Of a stretch of 47,908 bases of DNA, positions 24,494 through 32,736 are shown in pieces. A model generated the notes under the pieces. It was not told the origin of the DNA. It ran no database searches and was given only the letters and a program-made list of their open reading frames with translations. The stretch is from Legionella septentrionalis (GTDB lineage: Bacteria; Pseudomonadota; Gammaproteobacteria; Legionellales; Legionellaceae), in the NCBI RefSeq assembly GCF_003989745.1, contig NZ_RZGS01000018.1, forward strand, positions 1-47,908. Direction: 5' to 3'. Positions within the stretch are counted from its first letter, which is position 1, and every line of letters starts with the position of its first letter. A program made the position numbers and the translations under genes.

Positions 24494-25087
24494 TTAGCGA
24501 AAAAAACTAACTAACTCAGTATTAGAAATTAAATAACTTAAGAAGAGTCCTGAAACCAAACCAAATAAATGTCCTTCCCAGGAAATGCCTTTTTTAGGAA
24601 AGACGCTGAAAAAAATTCCGGCGAAATAATAAGCGCTCAAAGCGCCAAGAATAATAGCCACTAATGTTCCCTGGCGAAAAATATCGCTCACCAACAAAGC
24701 CCAGTAGCCGGCGATGATGCCACTTGCCCCAACGTGCAATCCTTCTTTTCCAAATAGCCACAGCAATAATCCGCTGCAAAGTCCAATCGCCAAAGTAATC
24801 CATAAAAAATAATTTAATCCATTTATTAATAAAAAATTACTCAAAACGACTAATGGAATGGAGTTAAAAAAAAGATGATTAAAATTGACATGAAGAAAAG
24901 GTGCGAAAAAGATGCCGCGAAGACCTTTTATTCGTCTGGGAATGATACCCAGCGTCAGTATTTGCTGATTAAGACAACTGATAAAAAAAATTGACCAGAG
25001 AATCGTTAAAATAATTGCTAACGTATGAAAATTATTTTTTGTTTGGTCAATAATCAAATTCAGACTTGTATTTAATTCTTCTACCAT
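24494..25087 (-). CDS. Rhomboid-family intramembrane serine protease
   Basis: 197 aa, about six membrane segments. The catalytic dyad is visible as HVGASG (S122) and WEGHLFG (H173), and the HLFFN motif (H71, N75) in segment 2 is typical of rhomboids. It would cleave membrane-spanning substrates; the substrate is unknown. It starts three bases after the stop of the M23 peptidase gene and is co-oriented with xseA, so the three probably share a transcript. Confidence 0.88.
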   Translation of the reverse strand: MVEELNTSLNLIIDQTKNNFHTLAIILTILWSIFFISCLNQQILTLGIIPRRIKGLRGIFFAPFLHVNFNHLFFNSIPLVVLSNFLLINGLNYFLWITLAIGLCSGLLLWLFGKEGLHVGASGIIAGYWALLVSDIFRQGTLVAIILGALSAYYFAGIFFSVFPKKGISWEGHLFGLVSGLFLSYLISNTELVSFFR

Positions 25088-25090
25088 ACT

Positions 25091-26020
25091 TTAACTGCTT
25101 TTTTCTTTGCTTGCCTCTGCATTGATTTCATTTTTGGCTGGTGCCTTATTACTTTTTTTAGGGGGAGAAGATGCAATGCTAATCTTGCGTAAAGGAACAA
25201 ACAACAAAGGATCAATATAAGTTTGATTCATTACTATTGACCAATGCAAATGAGGGCCGGTGGCACGTCCAGTCATGCCAATAGTACCTACGGCTGCACC
25301 CTGTTCTACAGTATCTCCTTTTTTTACATTCATTTTATTTAAATGAGCATATAAGGAAAAAATCCCCATACCATGGTCCACAATCACGGTATTACCCGTA
25401 TAAAAATAGTCATCGGCATCCACCACCGTACCACGGGAGATGACATGCACTGGGCTATCGGCTGGCGCTGCAATATCCAGTCCAACATGAGGAGGTCGCG
25501 GCTGCTTATTATAAACCCGCTTTAAGCCGAAAAAACTGCTGATAGGGCCATTGGCCGGGGCTTTAAATTCTTGTGCAAATGGATTTGCCAAACTGTAATG
25601 AGAAAAAATTTCCGCCAGTTTTTTATTTTCTTCATCAATGCGTTTTTGATCCTCTGGCAATGGTTCAACTTTCCGTTTGTCTTCAATGGTTAAATATTGT
25701 GTTTTATAAAACTTATCACTGATGTAAAAGGGAATTTTGGCGGAGTGGGGTTTTTGCATTTCCAATTCGCGGACTGATTGAGTATTTTCAAGCGGCAAAC
25801 CTACGATTAAAAGCCATTGATTTGGGTTAGGGCTTTTGGCCACCGCAATGCGGTGCTTATCGAAAAATACTTCCGGCTTTTCTGCAGCATCAATAGGGAT
25901 AATGGTTAGGCCGCCGTTGACGGCATGATTTTCAGGAAGCGAGCTTGCGTTACTTATCGGTATCCAGGTTAAACAGAAAAAAGCGAGTAGTTTAGTTAAA
26001 AAGCGATATCCAAAATTCAT
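25091..26020 (-). CDS. Exported M23-family metallopeptidase (LytM domain)
   Basis: 309 aa. An N-terminal signal sequence (about 1-26, hydrophobic LLAFFCLTWI, then SNASS) precedes a beta-rich region. The C-terminal LytM domain (about 160-275) has zinc ligands HVGLD (H178, D182) and the catalytic HLHWS (H257, H259). It most likely cuts peptidoglycan cross-links in the periplasm or regulates an amidase. GGAGAG lies nine bases upstream of the ATG. The tail after residue 280 is rich in Lys and Ala. Confidence 0.9.
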   Translation of the reverse strand: MNFGYRFLTKLLAFFCLTWIPISNASSLPENHAVNGGLTIIPIDAAEKPEVFFDKHRIAVAKSPNPNQWLLIVGLPLENTQSVRELEMQKPHSAKIPFYISDKFYKTQYLTIEDKRKVEPLPEDQKRIDEENKKLAEIFSHYSLANPFAQEFKAPANGPISSFFGLKRVYNKQPRPPHVGLDIAAPADSPVHVISRGTVVDADDYFYTGNTVIVDHGMGIFSLYAHLNKMNVKKGDTVEQGAAVGTIGMTGRATGPHLHWSIVMNQTYIDPLLFVPLRKISIASSPPKKSNKAPAKNEINAEASKEKSS

Positions 26021-26071
26021 TTTACTCTCCTGTCCGCGCTTAAGATTTAAGGCTATTTTCTTGTCTATGGC

Positions 26072-27394
26072 TTATTTATCAATTACCTTGCCGATGAGTT
26101 TACCTCTAGCCAGTTGGATATGGATGATGTCGTCTAAGTTTACTTGCTCGCAAGCAAAGAGAATCTGTTGTTTATGCGTCACAATGGCATAGCCTCTATC
26201 GAGTGTAGCTAAAGGACTTACCGCATGCAATGTAGCTAGTTTTTTAATAAATTGCTGTTTCAATTGCTGAAATAAAAATTCCGTTTGTTTAATTAGTTTA
26301 TTTTCAAGCTGTTGCACTCGCGCCCGCATTTCGTGTACCAAGATCACTGGGTTTTGTGCGTGCAAATGTTTAAGCGCAATATTCACGCGGTGTTTTTGCA
26401 CTCCTAAATATTGCTGTATGTGATACCCGAGGCAATTTTTTAAATAGTCCAAAGATTGCCAGTGGCTAATAATCAATTTGCCCGGCGATGAAATTTTATG
26501 GATGGCATGATTAACCAACAAGCGCTTATATTGGAGCAAACGGACGATCGCTGCAATAAGGCGTGCTTGCAAGGTTTCCAGGCGCACAATTATATCCAGT
26601 AGGTTTGGGGTAACAGCTTCCGCTGCGGCCGTAGGGGTAGCCGCCCGTAAATCCGCTACAAAATCAGCTATAGTAAAATCAGTTTCATGACCAACGCCTG
26701 AGACAATGGGTATTTGGCTGCTGGCAATTGCATGAGCTAAACTTTCTTCATTAAATGCCCATAAGTCTTCGAGACTGCCGCCGCCTCGAGCCAAAATAAG
26801 TACATCACAACGCGCATGCGCATTGGCTTTTTGCAAAGCCGCAATCAACTGCGGCGCTGCGTGCTTCCCTTGCACTTCGCTCGCATACACCACGATGGGT
26901 GTAATTGGAAAACGCCGCGCCAGAGTAGTTAAAATATCATGCAAGGCTGCTCCAGTTGCTGAAGTTACCACCCCGATGCATTGTGGAAATTTTGGAATGA
27001 TTTTCTTGCGTGCAGGATCAAACAAGCCTAGAGCAGCCAGTTTGGTTTTCAATAGTTCAAATTGCCGGTATAAATTTCCTTGTCCGGCTTCGTTTAACTG
27101 CTCCACAATAAGTTGGAAATCACCGCGAGCTTCGTAGAGGCTCAATTTTCCTGCGGCAATGACTTGTTGGCCATTTTGCAATGCGTTAAATCCATTACCA
27201 TGCCGATTGCGGAAATAAACGCAACGCAGTTGTGCATGCGTGTCTTTTAATGTGAAGTAAAAATGCCCAGAAGAAGGTTTGCTTAAGTTTGAAATTTCCC
27301 CTTCGACCCAGATTTCACCCACGTCGTATTCGAGCAGCTGACGTACGTGCTGATTCAATTGGCTCACACTGAGCACTGTACTGGATGTTGACAT
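26072..27394 (-). CDS. xseA: Exodeoxyribonuclease VII large subunit
   Basis: 440 aa from the ATG at 27394 (MSTSSTVLSVSQLNQ); a TTG two codons upstream is less likely. The N-terminal OB-fold (GEISNLSKPSSGHFYFTLKD) and the catalytic core motifs are intact: GVVTSATGAALHDI, ARGGGSLEDLWAFNEE and SGVGHETDFTIADFVADLRAATPTAAAE. A coiled region and a C-terminal LDRGYAIV motif follow. With XseB it degrades single-stranded DNA. It leads the minus-strand group with the M23 peptidase and rhomboid genes; xseB is not in the window. Confidence 0.96.
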   Translation of the reverse strand: MSTSSTVLSVSQLNQHVRQLLEYDVGEIWVEGEISNLSKPSSGHFYFTLKDTHAQLRCVYFRNRHGNGFNALQNGQQVIAAGKLSLYEARGDFQLIVEQLNEAGQGNLYRQFELLKTKLAALGLFDPARKKIIPKFPQCIGVVTSATGAALHDILTTLARRFPITPIVVYASEVQGKHAAPQLIAALQKANAHARCDVLILARGGGSLEDLWAFNEESLAHAIASSQIPIVSGVGHETDFTIADFVADLRAATPTAAAEAVTPNLLDIIVRLETLQARLIAAIVRLLQYKRLLVNHAIHKISSPGKLIISHWQSLDYLKNCLGYHIQQYLGVQKHRVNIALKHLHAQNPVILVHEMRARVQQLENKLIKQTEFLFQQLKQQFIKKLATLHAVSPLATLDRGYAIVTHKQQILFACEQVNLDDIIHIQLARGKLIGKVIDK

Positions 27395-27562
27395 AGGCAA
27401 TAAAGTTCAGTTTTTGATTTAAGGCTGTGCTAGCAATTCTATTTGAATTTAGGCAAAATAGCTGGGCATTTTGCAATATACCTCAGAATTAAAATGTTGT
27501 AACTAAAACATTTAGTCAGAGCGGTATTACATTATTTATGGAAAGACTAAGGGGAACTGTTT

Positions 27563-28264
27563 ATGAAAATGAAACTGGTCGCTGCTGCCATGGGTTTAGC
27601 CATGTCCACGACAATGGCTGCAACCACTGCTCCTTCGCTGAATAGCGACGTAGACAAATTGTCATATAGTATAGGAATTGACTTGGGTAAAAATTTTAAA
27701 CGGCAGGGGATTGATATAAATCCTGAGGCTCTGACTAAAGGTTTGCAAGATGGAATCAATGACGCTCCGTCTTTGTTGACTGAGCAGCAAATGCGGGAAG
27801 TATTAAGCAAATTTCAACACGATTTAATGGCAAAACGTACCGCCGAATTCAATAAAAAAGCTGAAGAAAATAAAGCTAAAGGCGAAGCATTTCTAAAAGA
27901 AAATAAGGCTAAAGAGGGGGTTGTTACTCTGCCAAGCGGCTTGCAATATAAAATCATTAAAGCAGGTACGGGCGATAAGCCAGGAAAAGACGATACCGTT
28001 ACGGTGGAATACACCGGCCGTTTAATCAATGGTGAAGTGTTTGACAGCACAGATAAAGCGGGTAAACCAGCTACGTTTAAATTGTCGCAAGTGATTCCTG
28101 GATGGACGGAAGCATTGCAGTTAATGCCCTCCGGTTCAACCTGGGAAATCTATGTCCCTGCCGATTTGGCATATGGTCCTCGTACGGTAGGCGGTCCAAT
28201 TGGTCCTAATGAAACCTTAATTTTTAAAATCCACTTATTGTCTGTTAAGAAAAGTGATGCTTAA
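27563..28264 (+). CDS. mip: Macrophage infectivity potentiator, FKBP-type peptidyl-prolyl isomerase
   Basis: 233 aa, the length of Legionella Mip. A signal peptide (1-20, [19 protein letters not shown]) is followed by the dimerisation domain ([20 protein letters not shown]). A long helix ([19 protein letters not shown]) leads to the FKBP domain (about 126-230), with [31 protein letters not shown] and [20 protein letters not shown]. It is an outer-surface dimer that binds collagen and speeds prolyl isomerisation; in L. pneumophila it supports early infection of macrophages and amoebae. AAGGGG sits nine bases before the ATG. This gene is the best evidence for the genus. Confidence 0.97.
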   Translation: MKMKLVAAAMGLAMSTTMAATTAPSLNSDVDKLSYSIGIDLGKNFKRQGIDINPEALTKGLQDGINDAPSLLTEQQMREVLSKFQHDLMAKRTAEFNKKAEENKAKGEAFLKENKAKEGVVTLPSGLQYKIIKAGTGDKPGKDDTVTVEYTGRLINGEVFDSTDKAGKPATFKLSQVIPGWTEALQLMPSGSTWEIYVPADLAYGPRTVGGPIGPNETLIFKIHLLSVKKSDA

Positions 28265-28303
28265 AGAGTGAGCCGCCAGCGCTAAACTCGGATTGATCAT
28301 TGG

Positions 28304-28323
28304 GGGACCAGATTTCTGGTCCC
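28304..28323. terminator. Hairpin downstream of mip
   Basis: GGGACCAGA and TCTGGTCCC are perfect 9-base arms around TT (effectively an 8-bp stem with a 4-base loop), 40 bases after the mip stop. No T-tract follows, so it may stabilise the mip mRNA end or act as a weak terminator before the permease gene. Confidence 0.5.
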
Positions 28324-28382
28324 ACTTAAAAGAAGATTGTCTCATTAACCCGCAAATACCCACATTTTATGAGCCTTCAAGC

Positions 28383-29636
28383 ATGAACAAGCGCCTTTTG
28401 ATTGTTTTTATCTTGGGCTTTTCTTCAGGACTCCCTTTGTCGCTACTCAGCAGCACATTGCAAGCTTGGTTTGCTGAAGTTGGGATGTCTGTTTTAGCCA
28501 CAGGTACATTAAGTTTGTTGGGGTTGCCTTATTTATACCGAACCATTTGGGGCCCTTTTTTAGATAAGTACTCGATTTTACCCATGGGTAAAAGACGCAG
28601 TTGGATACTTACAACACAACTCTTGCTGTTATTTGGATTTAATATAATGGCTTGGTTTTCACCAGATAGCACGCCCATGATGCTAGGTGTCCTGGCCTTT
28701 GTCCTGGCATGTGTCGGCGCTACGCAGGATATGGCTATTGAAGCGCATCGTACGGAATATTTGCCGCCTCCTGAACAAGGATTGGGTGCCTCGGTAGCGG
28801 TCTTAGGTTTTCGCTTGGCATTGCTGCTTTCCGGAGGGTTGGCCTTGGTAATGGCACAGCAATTGGGTTGGGCTAGCACGTATCGCATTATGGGTTTTCT
28901 GATGTTGATCGGCGTGATTGCCACAATTTATAGCCCGGAGCCTTCATTAGACTATCATGCCCAAGACATGCGATTTGGCGGTTTGGCGGCGCCAATTAAA
29001 GAATTAATGACGCGCAAAAATATTATCCCTTTATTGTTTTTCATTTTTTTTTACAAATTAGGGGAAGCGTTTACTGCGACAACGAGTGGGATCGTCATGC
29101 CTTTCTTAATTCAGGGAATTGGGTTTTCCTTAGATTGGATCGGATACATTAATAAGATTTGCGGGATTGGCGCTATCGTGTTAGGCGGTTTGATTGCCGG
29201 TGTGCTACTCATGCGCTGGTCTCTTTATCGCGCATTGCTGGTTTTTGGATTATTACAGGCATTGACGAATATTTTATTTGTAGCTTTGGCCATCGTAGGA
29301 AAAAATCTTGTACTGTTCGCCGTTGCCGTCTTTTTTGATAACTTTGCAGCAGGCATGGGTTCTACTGCATTGGTAGCACTATTGATGCGCATTGTGGACA
29401 GACGTTTCACGGCGACGCAATTTTCGCTTCTGGCTTCCTTGTCCGCATTGCCGCGCATTATTTCGGGTCCATTTGCAGCCGGTTTGCAATCCATGTTTGG
29501 TTGGATCGGTTTATATCAACTCTCTGTGGTATTTGCATTAGGCTTTTTGCCATTCTTGCTTTTGATTAGGGATTTTACAAATTCAACGGAAGGGATTAAA
29601 GAGGCAGACACTTTGCCAGAATTGGACAAAATTTAA
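28383..29636 (+). CDS. AmpG-like major facilitator permease
   Basis: 417 aa from the ATG at 28383 (MNKRLLIVFILGFSSGLPL), the usual N-terminus of AmpG-type transporters; upstream non-ATG starts would add an atypical polar extension. About twelve membrane segments. The family moves cell-wall muropeptides (anhydromuropeptides) from periplasm to cytoplasm for recycling, coupled to protons. AmpG motifs seen are SGLPLSLLSSTLQAW, YRTIWGPFLDKY and GATQDMAIEAHRTE. It is downstream of mip on the same strand. Confidence 0.85.
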   Translation: MNKRLLIVFILGFSSGLPLSLLSSTLQAWFAEVGMSVLATGTLSLLGLPYLYRTIWGPFLDKYSILPMGKRRSWILTTQLLLLFGFNIMAWFSPDSTPMMLGVLAFVLACVGATQDMAIEAHRTEYLPPPEQGLGASVAVLGFRLALLLSGGLALVMAQQLGWASTYRIMGFLMLIGVIATIYSPEPSLDYHAQDMRFGGLAAPIKELMTRKNIIPLLFFIFFYKLGEAFTATTSGIVMPFLIQGIGFSLDWIGYINKICGIGAIVLGGLIAGVLLMRWSLYRALLVFGLLQALTNILFVALAIVGKNLVLFAVAVFFDNFAAGMGSTALVALLMRIVDRRFTATQFSLLASLSALPRIISGPFAAGLQSMFGWIGLYQLSVVFALGFLPFLLLIRDFTNSTEGIKEADTLPELDKI

Positions 29637-29702
29637 CCTATAATTTAAGACAGAAGGGACACAATCCATCACCAGGGGCATTGACCATAAGGCGGCAAGA
29701 GT

Positions 29703-30980
29703 ATGAATGAATTACAGCGTTTGCAGCGACATCTCGAAGAAGAAATGCAAGCGAGGAGACAAGTTGAAGAAATTTGCGAAAAAAAACTTTCAGAACTCTA
29801 CCAATTAAAGCAGCAACTTGAAGAAACGCTCTCAGCACAATATAAAATCAACCAAACATTAAATGAACGTATTTTGGAATTAGAGAGTACGTCAACCCAA
29901 CCTGTAGACGAGCGTTACGCTAAGGGTACTCTACAAAATATTTTAGAAAGTTCTATTGAATATTCCATCATCGCCATCGATTTGGATTGGCTTATTTTAG
30001 TATGGAATGAGGGAGCCAGGCGTAATTATGGCTATACTGCTGATGAAATGGTGAAGAAGCAAACCATAAATATTTTGCATACACCCGAAGATATTGCATC
30101 AGGTGCAGTTAAAACTTTATTCGATACGGCTTATCAAAATGGCAAAGCCGAAGGCGTGTTTGAGCGCGTTCGCAAAAACGGTACGCGATTTACCGCTTCG
30201 GTTACCGTAAGCGTACGTCGTGACGATGAAGGTAAGCCCATTGGTTACGTCATCATTTCAAAAGACATCACAGAAAAACAGCGCACGGAAGAAAAATTGT
30301 TAAAAACCAATCAAGAGCTGGAGCAATTTGCTTATGTGGCTTCTCATGATTTGAAAGCGCCTTTGCGTGCGATTGACCGTTTAGCCACCTGGATTGAAGA
30401 AGATAATAGAGAACGTTTGGATGATGCTTCCAAAGAAAATCTCCTTTTGTTACGGCAAAGGATTAACCGCATGTCCAATTTAATTGATGGGATTTTACAA
30501 TATTCAAGAGCAGGTCGCGTGGATTTGGATATCCACGTGGTGAATACGAAAGAATTATTAGATGAAATCATTGATTTATTAGATCCGGATAAAAAATTCA
30601 AAATAACTTACTCCGAACATTTGCCTACATTCCGGGCTGCAAAAGTTCCCTTAAGCCAGGTTTTTTCCAATTTAATAGCCAATAGCCTTAAACATCACAA
30701 GCGCAAGCATGGAGTGATCAGTGTTGATGTCAGAGATTGGGGTCGGTTTTATGAGTTTTTTGTCACCGACGATGGTCCCGGTATAGAAGCTGAATATTTT
30801 GATAAAATCTTCATGATCTTTCAAACTTTGCGTTCCAGGGATGAATTGGAAGCTACCGGGATTGGTTTGAGCATTGTAAAAAAAATAGTGGAATCACAAG
30901 GTGGGATGGTTTCAGTGGCTTCTATAGTTGGAGAGGGTACCACTTTCTCCTTTACATGGCCTAAATATCCAGAGGCTTAA
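29703..30980 (+). CDS. Soluble PAS-domain sensor histidine kinase
   Basis: 425 aa without membrane segments. An N-terminal coiled coil (about 1-62) is followed by a PAS domain (about 75-195, ILESSIEYSIIAIDLDW to GYVIISKDITEKQR). The HisKA domain has FAYVASHDLKAPLRAI with phospho-acceptor H215, and the HATPase has FSNLIANSLKHH (N box), DDGPGI (G1) and ATGIGLSIVKKIV (G2). This is the phytochrome-like kinase type that often pairs with Rcp1-like single-domain regulators, and two such genes follow. The gene ends two bases before the end of the convergent regulator gene. The ligand of the PAS domain is unknown. Confidence 0.9.
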   Translation: MNELQRLQRHLEEEMQARRQVEEICEKKLSELYQLKQQLEETLSAQYKINQTLNERILELESTSTQPVDERYAKGTLQNILESSIEYSIIAIDLDWLILVWNEGARRNYGYTADEMVKKQTINILHTPEDIASGAVKTLFDTAYQNGKAEGVFERVRKNGTRFTASVTVSVRRDDEGKPIGYVIISKDITEKQRTEEKLLKTNQELEQFAYVASHDLKAPLRAIDRLATWIEEDNRERLDDASKENLLLLRQRINRMSNLIDGILQYSRAGRVDLDIHVVNTKELLDEIIDLLDPDKKFKITYSEHLPTFRAAKVPLSQVFSNLIANSLKHHKRKHGVISVDVRDWGRFYEFFVTDDGPGIEAEYFDKIFMIFQTLRSRDELEATGIGLSIVKKIVESQGGMVSVASIVGEGTTFSFTWPKYPEA

Positions 30981-30982
30981 AT

Positions 30983-31429
30983 TTATTCCGGTTTGTGCGC
31001 AAAATCGAGCAGGGTCCAGTAAAGATTAAAAAAAGAAATCGCTTGGGTAAAATCTGAAAATTGCAATGGTTTAACGATATAACCGGCAATATCCAGCTTG
31101 TAAGCGGCCATTTTGTCCCTTTCGGCATTAGACGAGGTTAATATGAATACATGAAGGGAATTAAGATCCGGATTGCTGCGCATTTTTTTTAGAAATTCAA
31201 TGCCGTTCATTTTCGGCATGTTGATGTCAAGCAAGATGATTTGTGGCGTAGGGAACAGTTTTTGCTCGCCATTTAGCCCTAATAACATATTTAAAGCTTC
31301 CACACCATTACGGGCAATATGCAGCGGATTTGAGATTTTATTTTTCCTAAATGTTCTTTGAATATCTTGAATATCCACTTCATCGTCTTCTACCAACAAG
31401 ATATGTACTGCCATGTCAAATAAGGTCAT
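30983..31429 (-). CDS. Single-domain response regulator, Rcp1-like (copy A)
   Basis: 148 aa, only a receiver domain. Acidic pocket VEDDEVD (E14-D16), phospho-acceptor D68 (ILLDINMPKMNG), T98 (ILTSS) and K120 (VKPLQF) are all present, so it should be phosphorylated. AGAGG lies six bases before the first ATG. No output domain is present, so it must act by protein contact or as a phosphate shuttle. It is divergent from copy B and convergent with the kinase. Confidence 0.92.
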   Translation of the reverse strand: MTLFDMAVHILLVEDDEVDIQDIQRTFRKNKISNPLHIARNGVEALNMLLGLNGEQKLFPTPQIILLDINMPKMNGIEFLKKMRSNPDLNSLHVFILTSSNAERDKMAAYKLDIAGYIVKPLQFSDFTQAISFFNLYWTLLDFAHKPE

Positions 31430-31620
31430 CCTAACCTCTCGCTATGAAAGTTACTCAAAGCCACGCATTTATTCTAGTATGTTATACTTTAGAAAAGCAG
31501 TTAATTAAAGAATACTGCAAAAAATTAAAAATTTTCCCCTTCATGTAGAGTGCCTAAGGATAGAATATTAATCAATGTTCGCTTTATGCACTAGTAGGCG
31601 TGCCGCAAGGAGAGTTGATT

Positions 31621-32025
31621 ATGGGAGTTACAGAACGCGACATTGATATTTTGTATGTGGAAGATGACGAAGTGGATATCAAAAACATGCAACGGGAATT
31701 TAAAAAGGTAAATGATTTATTGCAAATTGTGGTAGCTAGGAGTGGAGGCCAAGCGTTGGACATGCTTTATGGCCGTAATGAAGAAAGCAAAATACATCCC
31801 AAAATTATTCTTCTCGACATTAACATGCCTAAAATGAGCGGCATTGAATTTTTGCAAACCCTGCGTTCGAATCCAGATTTTACCGACATTGACGTGTTTA
31901 TTTTAACGGGTTCGTTTGGCACAGAAGATAAGTTGGCAATGGAGGGTATGAACGTAAGAGGCCATATTATCAAACCCTTACAATATGGCGATGCTTTGAA
32001 TGTATTCTGGACCTTACAAACCTGA
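31621..32025 (+). CDS. Single-domain response regulator, Rcp1-like (copy B)
   Basis: 134 aa from the ATG at 31621, which has AAGGAG eight bases upstream; an earlier GTG adds seven residues without a ribosome-binding site. The receiver has VEDDEVD, phospho-acceptor D66 (ILLDINMPKMSG), Thr in ILTGS and Lys in IIKPLQY. It is clearly a paralog of copy A, differing mainly in helix 1 and the C-terminus (copy A carries an extra 11-residue tail). The 3' end lies 26 bases from the tRNA-Leu gene. Confidence 0.92.
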   Translation: MGVTERDIDILYVEDDEVDIKNMQREFKKVNDLLQIVVARSGGQALDMLYGRNEESKIHPKIILLDINMPKMSGIEFLQTLRSNPDFTDIDVFILTGSFGTEDKLAMEGMNVRGHIIKPLQYGDALNVFWTLQT

Positions 32026-32050
32026 TGTTTGTCCAGACACATTAAAATCT

Positions 32051-32137
32051 TGGTACCGAGGGTGGGACTCGAACCCACACGGTGTCACCACCACCGGATT
32101 TTGAATCCGGCGCGTCTACCAATTCCGCCACCCCGGC
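32051..32137 (-). tRNA. tRNA-Leu, anticodon CAA
   Basis: 87 bases with encoded CCA. Acceptor strand GCCGGGG pairs with CCTCGGT (two G-U pairs). The D arm GCGGAATTGGTAGACGCGC, anticodon arm CCGGATTCAAAATCCGG (anticodon CAA, reading UUG), a long class II variable arm (GTGGTGACACC) and T arm GTGGGTTCGAGTCCCAC are all in place. Confidence 0.97.
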
Positions 32138-32147
32138 ACAGGCGCCC

Positions 32148-32175
32148 ATTATAGCAAAGAACATTATAGACACAA
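32148..32175 (-). promoter_or_regulatory. Promoter of tRNA-Leu with GC-rich discriminator
   Basis: TTGTGT (32170-32175) and perfect TATAAT (32148-32153) with 16 bases between. The following GGGCGCC is a GC-rich discriminator of the sort linked to stringent control of stable RNA genes. Confidence 0.65.
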
Positions 32176-32243
32176 TGGGTTGCGGTAAATATTTTATATT
32201 TCCTATAAAATAAAAACCTTATTTTATGCAATTATGCAAGATT

Positions 32244-32615
32244 ATGAAAAAAACACTTATTTTACTAGCTGCTCTGTGCTCATTAACTCCATTATCAAGC
32301 GTCGCAACCATATGTCCTGATCCTAACCACAGTTCATTGCAATGGGGGGAAGTGCCTCTGCCTTGGGAAGTTAATCCATTTTCCGAACATCAGCCGCAGG
32401 GGGAGGAAAACGCACATTTTATCCGAGCGAATATTTTACTGGCAGGAAGCGGGCGCGGCATAGTTTGTACTTATGCTATTTCCATTGGTTATTATTCCAT
32501 CTGGTGGCAAGTTCCTGTAAAAATCCCTGCACCTGCAGAAAATAATTGGCGCCGCAGCACAGCCGGCTATGAATGCACCCATTCAATTGTGGGGTGTGTC
32601 TTCTATCCCGCTTGA
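32244..32615 (+). CDS. Small exported Cys-rich protein (DUF3757-like)
   Basis: 123 aa from the ATG at 32244 (MKKTLILLAALCSLTPLSSV is a clear signal peptide); an ATG six codons upstream is less fitting. The mature part starts near ATICPDPNHSSLQWGE and has PWEVNPFSE, FIRANILLAGSGRG and four cysteines (ICPDP, VCTY, ECTH, GCVF) that could form two disulfides. I associate this pattern with small secreted proteins of unknown function in Legionella and relatives. Confidence 0.75.
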   Translation: MKKTLILLAALCSLTPLSSVATICPDPNHSSLQWGEVPLPWEVNPFSEHQPQGEENAHFIRANILLAGSGRGIVCTYAISIGYYSIWWQVPVKIPAPAENNWRRSTAGYECTHSIVGCVFYPA

Positions 32616-32736
32616 TAATTTTATCCCGCCTTTATGGTTGATGCCTGTACTATACTGCATATAAGGTATTTTCGTGTTTCCCGAGCAGGAAATGGATTTC
32701 CTCTGTGCTGGGAATTTCCATGAGTACGGGGGAAAA

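Noticed and set aside
32051-32137. tRNA-Leu as an attachment site for an integrated element
   Set aside because: No integrase gene nearby and no second copy of the tRNA 3' end was noticed in the window.
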